A DNA stretch of 5,839 bases from Bacteroidales bacterium (GTDB taxonomy: Bacteria > Bacteroidota > Bacteroidia > Bacteroidales > UBA7960): the NCBI GenBank assembly GCA_003557965.1, contig PWND01000176.1, positions 1 to 5,839 of the forward strand, written 5' to 3'. Shown here one piece after another: positions 1 to 3,951 of this stretch (positions within the stretch are counted from its first letter, which is position 1; each line of letters starts with the position of its first letter). A program made the position numbers and the translations under genes. The notes under the pieces are model-generated. The model ran no database searches and had not been told where the DNA came from. It worked only from the letters and a program-made list of their open reading frames with translations.

Positions 1-310
1 AGAAACTCTTGAAGATTTGTCGGCATGGATAGGTTATAGCTCAACCGATGCAACTGACGATGCTGACTTTGAAGGAGCAGGTTGGACATGGATAATGGCT
101 GATTTAAGTACATACGAGGAAGGATTTGAAAATAACAGCCAGTACTATGCTGATATCGGAAGCGGCATTGACACCGAAGACACGTATTATTATGTAAGCC
201 GTTTTAAATGGGATGAGGATGATTTCGTTTATGGTGGCTATAACGAAAGTGGTGGTAACTTTTGGGATGGGACAAATAATGTTTCAGGAGTGCTTACTGT
301 TGAAGAAGAG
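1..310 (+). repeat. Module A, copy 1 (truncated by window edge)
   Basis: Only the last ~100 residues of this copy are visible. It aligns without gaps to copy 2 at an offset of 435 bp. Bases 1-87 are identical to 436-522, and I count 28 mismatches over 304 aligned bases (about 91% identity), with about 12 of those in the last 35 bases. Signature motifs are LSAWIGYSSTDATD, YYYVSRFKWDEDD, VYGGYNESGGNFWDG and VSGVLTVE. The repeat continues past the left edge, so further copies may exist upstream. Confidence 0.9.
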
Positions 311-3300
311 CCGGACCCTGAAATCGGGTGGGTAAACCTCCAGCACCCGGAATTCGGAGAAATTGCACCTGAAAGTGAGTTTTTAGTTTATGCCAGGGTA
401 TTTATTGATGGCATTACTGGCTCAGAAGCCACAGCAGAAACTCTTGAAGATTTGTCGGCATGGATAGGTTATAGCTCAACCGATGCAACTGACGATGCTG
501 ACTTTGAAGGAGCAGGTTGGACTTGGATAGAGGCTGATTTAAGTACTTATGAAGAAGGCTTTGAAAATAACAGCCAGTATTTTACTGATATTGGAAGCGG
601 TATTGACACCGAAGGCACATATTATTATGTAAGCCGTTTTAAATGGGATGAGGACGATTTTGTTTATGGTGGCTATAACGAAAGTGGTGGTAACTTTTGG
701 GATGGAAACGATTATGTATCCGGAGTATTAAATGTGGAAATCCCCGGCCCAAATTTTGGAATTCGTGATGAAGATGGCGAAAAGCTTCCGGAAATTACCT
801 ATTGGCATACAGAGCTTCCTGGCGATGTTACAGAAAAAGGGTTTGATTTTGATGGTAATGATTTTGGAGAAATTGAAGAATTTTTCATCAAAGGAGCGTC
901 TATTAAAACATGGAAACAAGATGGTGCTGATGTGCATAGTGCATTTTTTCATTATAAGGTTTGGAAGCAAACTGATGATGAGCCCGAAGACTTTAATACT
1001 ATTGAAGTTGAATGGACTTCAGGAAATGCAGAAGATGGATGGGACGAAGGGATAGAAGGTAACCAGACCTGGGCTGATTTTGGTAATGAAATAAATATTG
1101 CCTCTGGACTGGCAAAAGGATTATATTATTTAAAAATAAAATTTAGTATTGAAGGAAGTGGCATACCCGGAAAAACTGAAGATGGGCCTTTTGTTGCAGA
1201 ATTTGAAATGCCGTTTTTAAGCAGTTCTGCTGAAATTCTGGCATTTGAGTTAGCAGAAGAGGCTCAATCTGCAATTATTAATAGTGATAACGCTGAAGTA
1301 ATTGCAGAAGTTCTTTTTGGTACTGATATTTCCCAGCTTACACCTTCTATAACAATTTCTGCCGGTGCAACTATAAACCCTCCGGGAGGTACAGAGCTTG
1401 ATTTTACTCATGGAGTTATATATGATGTTACGGCTGAGGATGGGGTTACTGTCAAAACTTGGTCAGTGTCTGTTACTGTTGCTGATGAGGTTATTGACCC
1501 TGATATATTATGGGCAAACCTTCAGTTTCCTGATGGTGGAAATATTGAGCCGGAAAGCGAGTTTAACGTTTATGCACAGGTATTGATAGATGATTTAACG
1601 GGCGAATCAGGTGATGAAACAACTCTTGAAAACCTCTCAGCGTGGATAGGTTACAGCACAACAGATGCAACAGATCTTGCTGATTTCGAAAGTGCAGACT
1701 GGACATGGATTGAAGCTGATTTGAATAACTATGAAGATAGCTTTGGCCATAACAGCCAGTATTCTGCTGATATTGGCAGCGGTATTGAAGATGAAGGCAC
1801 TTACTATTATGTTAGCCGCTTTAAAATGGGAGATTATGATTATGTTTATGGTGGCTATAATGATGGTTTTTGGGATGGAGAGAATAATGTTTCAGGAATA
1901 TTAACAGTGGAAATAGACCTTGGCCCCGAAATATTATGGGCAAACCTTCAGTTTCCTGATAGTGGAAATATTGAGCCTGAAAGCGAGTTTAACGTTTATG
2001 CCCAGGTGCTGATAGATGATTTAACCGGCGAATTGGGTGATGAAACAACTCTTGAAAACCTTTCAGCGTGGATAGGTTACAGCTCAACAGATGCAACAGA
2101 TGTTTCTGATTTCGAAGGAGCAGATTGGACATGGATTGAAGCGGATTTAAACAACTATGAAGATGACTTTGGCAGTAACAGCCAGTACTCTGCTGATTTA
2201 GGCAGCGGTATCGAAAATGAAGGTACTTATTATTATGTTAGCCGCTTTAAAATGGGAGACTATGATTATGTTTATGGTGGCTATAATGATGGTTTTTGGG
2301 ATGGCATTAATAATACTTCTGGAGTTTTGGTTGTTGAACTGCCCGGCCCTAATTTTGGAATACGTGATGATGAAGGTGTAAACCTGCCCACAATTACCTA
2401 CTGGCACACTGATGCCGCTGATGATATTACTGAGCGAGGTGTTGATTTTGACGGAAATAACCTTGGAGATATTGAAGAACTATATATAAAAGGAGCAAGC
2501 ATTAAAACATGGACAGCCGAAGGCGGTGATGTAACAAGTGCATATTTCCACTACAAAGTATGGGAAACAGGAACTACCGAGCCAGATACATACATTACAA
2601 GAGAACTTGGCTGGACAAGTGATGATCCCGAAATAGAGACCAACCAAACCTGGGCTGATTTTGGAGATGAAATTAATGTTTTGGATGGGCTTCCTGAAGC
2701 TGCATATAATATCAAAATCTTATTTAGCATTAACGGAACCGGAATTCCGGGAACTACCGAAGATGGGCCTCATTCAGCAGTCTTTGAAAAAGTTGAAGGG
2801 CCTGCACCGGGTGACCCGGAAATCCTCTTTGCAAATCTTCAATCCCCTGGCCAGGCAACGATTGAAATTGGAGAAAGCGTTGATGTGTTAGCACAGGTTG
2901 TTGTTTATCCGGAACCTGATGAGGAAGAGATTGACCCTGTAACAGGTATTGAGCATCTGCAAGCCTGGATTGGTTATAATGATTCAGACACTGATCCTTC
3001 AACATGGACAAACTGGGTGCCTGCTTCTTTTAACGGAGTAAGTGAATATACCAACCGAGCTGAGTATATAGCTGCTATTGGTGATGATATAGACGATGAA
3101 GGAGTGTTCTATTATGCCAGCAGATTCCAGTATCACGACCTTCCATACAAATATGGAGGCTTTAGCGATGACGGTGGTGGCTTCTGGGACGGAGATGACT
3201 ATGTATCCGGCATCTTAACGGTAGTAGATGATAGTATTGATGAGTTTCCTGTTAACTTTACTGTTATTAATGAAAACATTGATGTTACAGAAGTTTATAT

Positions 3301-3772
3301 TAAAGGCTCTTTTAACGATTGGACTGATGTTCTGATGACAAATACTGAAGGCAATACGTGGGAGGCTTCCTTTGATATTGAAGCCGGTACTTATGAATGG
3401 GGTGTGTCTGATCAAGAACTGGAGTGGTTGATAGAGGGAGATAACCTGGAATTTACTATTGATAATGAAGGCAATATTACCGGAACGGTTTCTTATACAA
3501 TTCCTCCATCAGTTGGCATTTATAGCCTTACAAAAGTAGAGCCTACACTTTATCCTAACCCTGCTAATGATTTTGTTATAATTGATATTGATTATAACAA
3601 TGTAAAAAGTGTAAACATTTTGGATGTTAGCGGCCGACTGCTGATTAACAAACAAATTCATTCTAAGGAAGACCTTAGAATGAGTCTGTCAGGATACAGG
3701 CAAGGTTTTTATTTTGTTGAAATAATATTAAAAGACGGCAGATTTGTGTTGCCATTAGTTATTAATAATTAA
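1..3772 (+). CDS. Repeat-rich secreted multimodular protein with T9SS type A sorting domain (5' end missing)
   Basis: The frame is open from base 2 to the TAA at 3770-3772, giving 1256 visible residues; the true start lies upstream. Module order in window residue numbers: A1 (1-103), A2 (106-247), B1 (248-404), Ig/cadherin-like C (405-497), A3 (500-640), A4 (642-780), B2 (781-930), A5 (939-1076), CBM48/CBM20-like D (1083-1169), and a type A sorting domain (1175-1256) with the motif EPTLYPNP. The sorting domain implies export by Sec and then T9SS, with release or anchoring at the cell surface. The protein is strongly acidic: module A2 has about 31 Asp/Glu against 3 Lys/Arg in 142 residues. No catalytic domain is visible. 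Aromatic-rich modules plus the D module and the GH13 gene downstream suggest binding or processing of alpha-glucan. This is inference; the missing N-terminus could be an enzyme. The sequence in the first 24 bases (ETLEDLSAWIG) repeats that of A2, confirming that the window opens inside a repeat. Confidence 0.93.
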   Translation, partial: ETLEDLSAWIGYSSTDATDDADFEGAGWTWIMADLSTYEEGFENNSQYYADIGSGIDTEDTYYYVSRFKWDEDDFVYGGYNESGGNFWDGTNNVSGVLTVEEEPDPEIGWVNLQHPEFGEIAPESEFLVYARVFIDGITGSEATAETLEDLSAWIGYSSTDATDDADFEGAGWTWIEADLSTYEEGFENNSQYFTDIGSGIDTEGTYYYVSRFKWDEDDFVYGGYNESGGNFWDGNDYVSGVLNVEIPGPNFGIRDEDGEKLPEITYWHTELPGDVTEKGFDFDGNDFGEIEEFFIKGASIKTWKQDGADVHSAFFHYKVWKQTDDEPEDFNTIEVEWTSGNAEDGWDEGIEGNQTWADFGNEINIASGLAKGLYYLKIKFSIEGSGIPGKTEDGPFVAEFEMPFLSSSAEILAFELAEEAQSAIINSDNAEVIAEVLFGTDISQLTPSITISAGATINPPGGTELDFTHGVIYDVTAEDGVTVKTWSVSVTVADEVIDPDILWANLQFPDGGNIEPESEFNVYAQVLIDDLTGESGDETTLENLSAWIGYSTTDATDLADFESADWTWIEADLNNYEDSFGHNSQYSADIGSGIEDEGTYYYVSRFKMGDYDYVYGGYNDGFWDGENNVSGILTVEIDLGPEILWANLQFPDSGNIEPESEFNVYAQVLIDDLTGELGDETTLENLSAWIGYSSTDATDVSDFEGADWTWIEADLNNYEDDFGSNSQYSADLGSGIENEGTYYYVSRFKMGDYDYVYGGYNDGFWDGINNTSGVLVVELPGPNFGIRDDEGVNLPTITYWHTDAADDITERGVDFDGNNLGDIEELYIKGASIKTWTAEGGDVTSAYFHYKVWETGTTEPDTYITRELGWTSDDPEIETNQTWADFGDEINVLDGLPEAAYNIKILFSINGTGIPGTTEDGPHSAVFEKVEGPAPGDPEILFANLQSPGQATIEIGESVDVLAQVVVYPEPDEEEIDPVTGIEHLQAWIGYNDSDTDPSTWTNWVPASFNGVSEYTNRAEYIAAIGDDIDDEGVFYYASRFQYHDLPYKYGGFSDDGGGFWDGDDYVSGILTVVDDSIDEFPVNFTVINENIDVTEVYIKGSFNDWTDVLMTNTEGNTWEASFDIEAGTYEWGVSDQELEWLIEGDNLEFTIDNEGNITGTVSYTIPPSVGIYSLTKVEPTLYPNPANDFVIIDIDYNNVKSVNILDVSGRLLINKQIHSKEDLRMSLSGYRQGFYFVEIILKDGRFVLPLVINN
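317..742 (+). repeat. Module A, copy 2 (complete)
   Basis: This is a full copy of 142 residues, opening with PEIGWVNLQHPEFGEIAPES and closing with VSGVLNVE. The core motif YYYVSRF...VYGGYN...FWDG is shared by all copies. It is rich in Trp/Tyr/Phe and Asp/Glu, as expected for an extracellular beta-sandwich with an acidic, possibly Ca-binding or glycan-binding surface; the fold is inferred from alternating hydrophobic strands. I recall similar segments in secreted T9SS proteins of Bacteroidota but cannot name a Pfam family with confidence. Confidence 0.88.
743..1213 (+). repeat. Module B, copy 1
   Basis: About 157 residues starting PGPNFGIRDEDG. Landmarks are ITYWHTE, DFDGNDFGEIEEFFIKGASI, the KTW after it, AFFHYKVWK, GNQTWADFG, LYYLKIKFSIEG and TEDGPFVAEFE. 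It matches copy B2 at 2342-2791 along its length, with roughly 70% DNA identity judged by eye over the first ~170 bases. B1 is 7 residues longer than B2, mainly in the loop before GNQTW. Comparable 'GG/GASIKTW...GGDVTSA' segments occur, to my recollection, in Bacteroidota secreted amylases and surface proteins. The function is unknown; a beta-sandwich accessory module is likely. Confidence 0.85.
1214..1492 (+). other. Single Ig/cadherin-like linker module (C)
   Basis: About 93 residues, read as SSSAEILAFELAEEAQSAII, then a run of strands including VLFGTDISQLTPSITISAGA, GGTELDFTHGVIYDVTAEDG and VKTWSVSVTVADE. This pattern (SAEI-x-F..., LTPSI-x-ISAGA-x-I-x-P-x-G, DFT-x-x-V-x-Y-x-VTAEDG) is the recognisable form of a widespread Bacteroidota Ig-like surface module (DUF5018/PKD-like type; the exact family name is uncertain). 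It occurs once, exactly between the two A-A-B cassettes, so it probably acts as a rigid spacer in an extended stalk. Confidence 0.75.
1499..1921 (+). repeat. Module A, copy 3
   Basis: 141 residues opening PDILWANLQFPDGGNIEPES. Its match to copy 4 is offset by exactly 426 bp. I count 44 mismatches over 408 aligned bases (about 89% identity, no gaps). Copies 3 and 4 share KMGDYDYVYGGYNDGFWDG, which is three residues shorter than the NESGGNFWDG form in copies 1 and 2. This in-frame indel shows that copies 3 and 4 are sisters. Confidence 0.88.
1925..2341 (+). repeat. Module A, copy 4
   Basis: 139 residues opening PEILWANLQFPDSGNIEPES and ending TSGVLVVEL, then running directly into module B2 (PGPNFGIRDDEG), just as copy 2 runs into B1. 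It is nearly a duplicate of copy 3. Most differences are synonymous or confined to the last ~45 bases. Confidence 0.88.
2342..2791 (+). repeat. Module B, copy 2
   Basis: 150 residues matching B1 at an offset of 1599 bp at the start. Conserved landmarks are PGPNFGIRD, ITYWHT, the stretch with DFDGN and GDIEELYIKGASI followed by KTW, AYFHYKVWE, TNQTWADFGDEIN, GTGIPGTTEDGP and AVFEK. It is clearly more diverged from B1 than the A copies are within each pair, so the cassette duplication looks older than the A-A pairing or its homogenisation. Confidence 0.85.
2816..3229 (+). repeat. Module A, copy 5 (diverged)
   Basis: 138 residues opening PEILFANLQSPGQATIEIGE and ending VSGILTVVDD, with the core YYASRFQYHDLPYKYGGFSD and GGGFWDGDDY. 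It differs from copies 1-4 by an acidic insertion near YPEPDEEEIDPVTG and by the segment DTDPSTWTNWVPASFNG in place of the DFEG.GWTWIEADL segment. As I recall them, relatives in other Bacteroidota look more like this copy, so it may be the ancestral form and copies 1-4 a later local expansion. Confidence 0.85.
3248..3508 (+). other. CBM48/CBM20-like E-set domain (D)
   Basis: About 87 residues beginning PVNFTVINENIDVTEVYIKG, with the diagnostic strand-turn GSFNDWTDVLM, then GNTWEASFDIEAGTYEWGV and WLIEGDNLEFTIDNEGN. The GSFN-x-W ... W-x-x-x-F-x-I-x-x-G-x-Y-x-W-x-V pattern is the classic layout of glycogen/starch-binding E-set domains (CBM48 and related CBM20), which bind alpha-1,4-glucan through exposed aromatics. 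Starch binding is therefore plausible. The assignment rests on motif recognition only. Confidence 0.7.
3524..3769 (+). other. T9SS type A C-terminal sorting domain
   Basis: The last 82 residues show the type A pattern: VEPTLYPNPANDFVIIDIDY, then VKSVNILDVSGRLL, then YRQGFYFVEIILKDGRFVLP. The family signature is an LYPNP start, a D-x-x-G-R central turn and a G-x-Y-x-V strand. Such domains direct proteins across the outer membrane through the T9SS and are usually cleaved with attachment to the surface. The very end reads PLVINN and lacks the terminal lysine often seen in this family, a minor departure. Confidence 0.93.
3656..3685 (+). repeat. Perfect hairpin inside the sorting-domain coding sequence
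   Basis: The left arm ATTCATTCTAAGG (3656-3668) and right arm CCTTAGAATGAGT (3673-3685) pair as 13 bp, with 12 Watson-Crick pairs and one G:U, around the 4-nt loop AAGA. The inner 10 bp are perfect. There is no T run after it, so it is not an intrinsic terminator. It starts about 115 bases before the stop codon of gene 1. Confidence 0.8.
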
Positions 3773-3783
3773 AACTATAAGTT

Positions 3784-3849
3784 GAAACTTGCTTGAAAAA
3801 TACTGAAAGATTTTATATTCACATGACTTCAGGCAAGTTTCTTCTTTTT
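3784..3849 (+). terminator. Probable transcription terminator of gene 1
   Basis: The left arm GAAACTTGCTTGAA (3784-3797) and right arm TTCAGGCAAGTTTC (3828-3841) form a 14-bp stem with a single G:U pair. The 30-nt loop is AT-rich. The right arm is followed immediately by TTCTTTTTG (3842-3850). The hairpin begins 12 bases after the gene 1 stop. The stem has modest GC and the loop is long, so termination efficiency is uncertain. It would separate the transcription of gene 1 from that of gene 2. Confidence 0.65.
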
Positions 3850-3873
3850 GAATTTCTTTAAAAATATATCAAG

Positions 3874-3951
3874 ATGAATAATAAATTGAAAAGACTGGCT
3901 AATTATTTTTCTTTATTAATGGTTGTTGTTTTTGCAACCAATTTACAAGCT
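3874..3951 (+). other. Sec signal peptide of gene 2
   Basis: Residues 1-26 show a basic n-region (MNNKLKR), a hydrophobic core (FSLLMVVVFA) and a c-region ending LQA before Gln27, a standard signal peptidase I site. There is no lipobox Cys, so the protein is not a SusE/F-style lipoprotein. Confidence 0.9.

Noticed and set aside
17..19. TTG at 17 as the start codon of gene 1
   Set aside because: The frame stays open to the left edge, and the codons before it (ETLED) repeat the inside of module A2, so it is an internal Leu codon and the real start is upstream.
1849..1881. Possible frameshift or deletion damage where copies 3 and 4 are shorter than copies 1 and 2
   Set aside because: The difference is three whole codons in the NESGGNFWDG loop, shared by both copies, with the frame intact before and after.
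1..2341. CRISPR-like or satellite array because of the regular ~426-435 bp period
   Set aside because: The units are far too long for CRISPR, are fully coding in one frame, and differ mostly by synonymous or in-frame changes. They are protein-domain repeats.
2739..2750. 12-bp palindrome CCGGAATTCCGG
   Set aside because: It lies in the coding sequence for GTGIPG in module B2. The equivalent site in B1 reads differently, so it is probably chance.
3656..3685. The intragenic hairpin as a premature intrinsic terminator
   Set aside because: The bases after the right arm (CTGTCAGGATAC) lack a T run, and the coding sequence continues normally through the sorting domain.
3846..3873. Bacteroidota-type promoter (TTTG ... 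TAnnTTTG) directly before gene 2
   Set aside because: TTTG at 3846-3849 could pass as a -33 box, but the matching -7 position reads TATATCAA, a poor fit, and would abut the start codon. No convincing TAnnTTTG box was found in the intergenic region.
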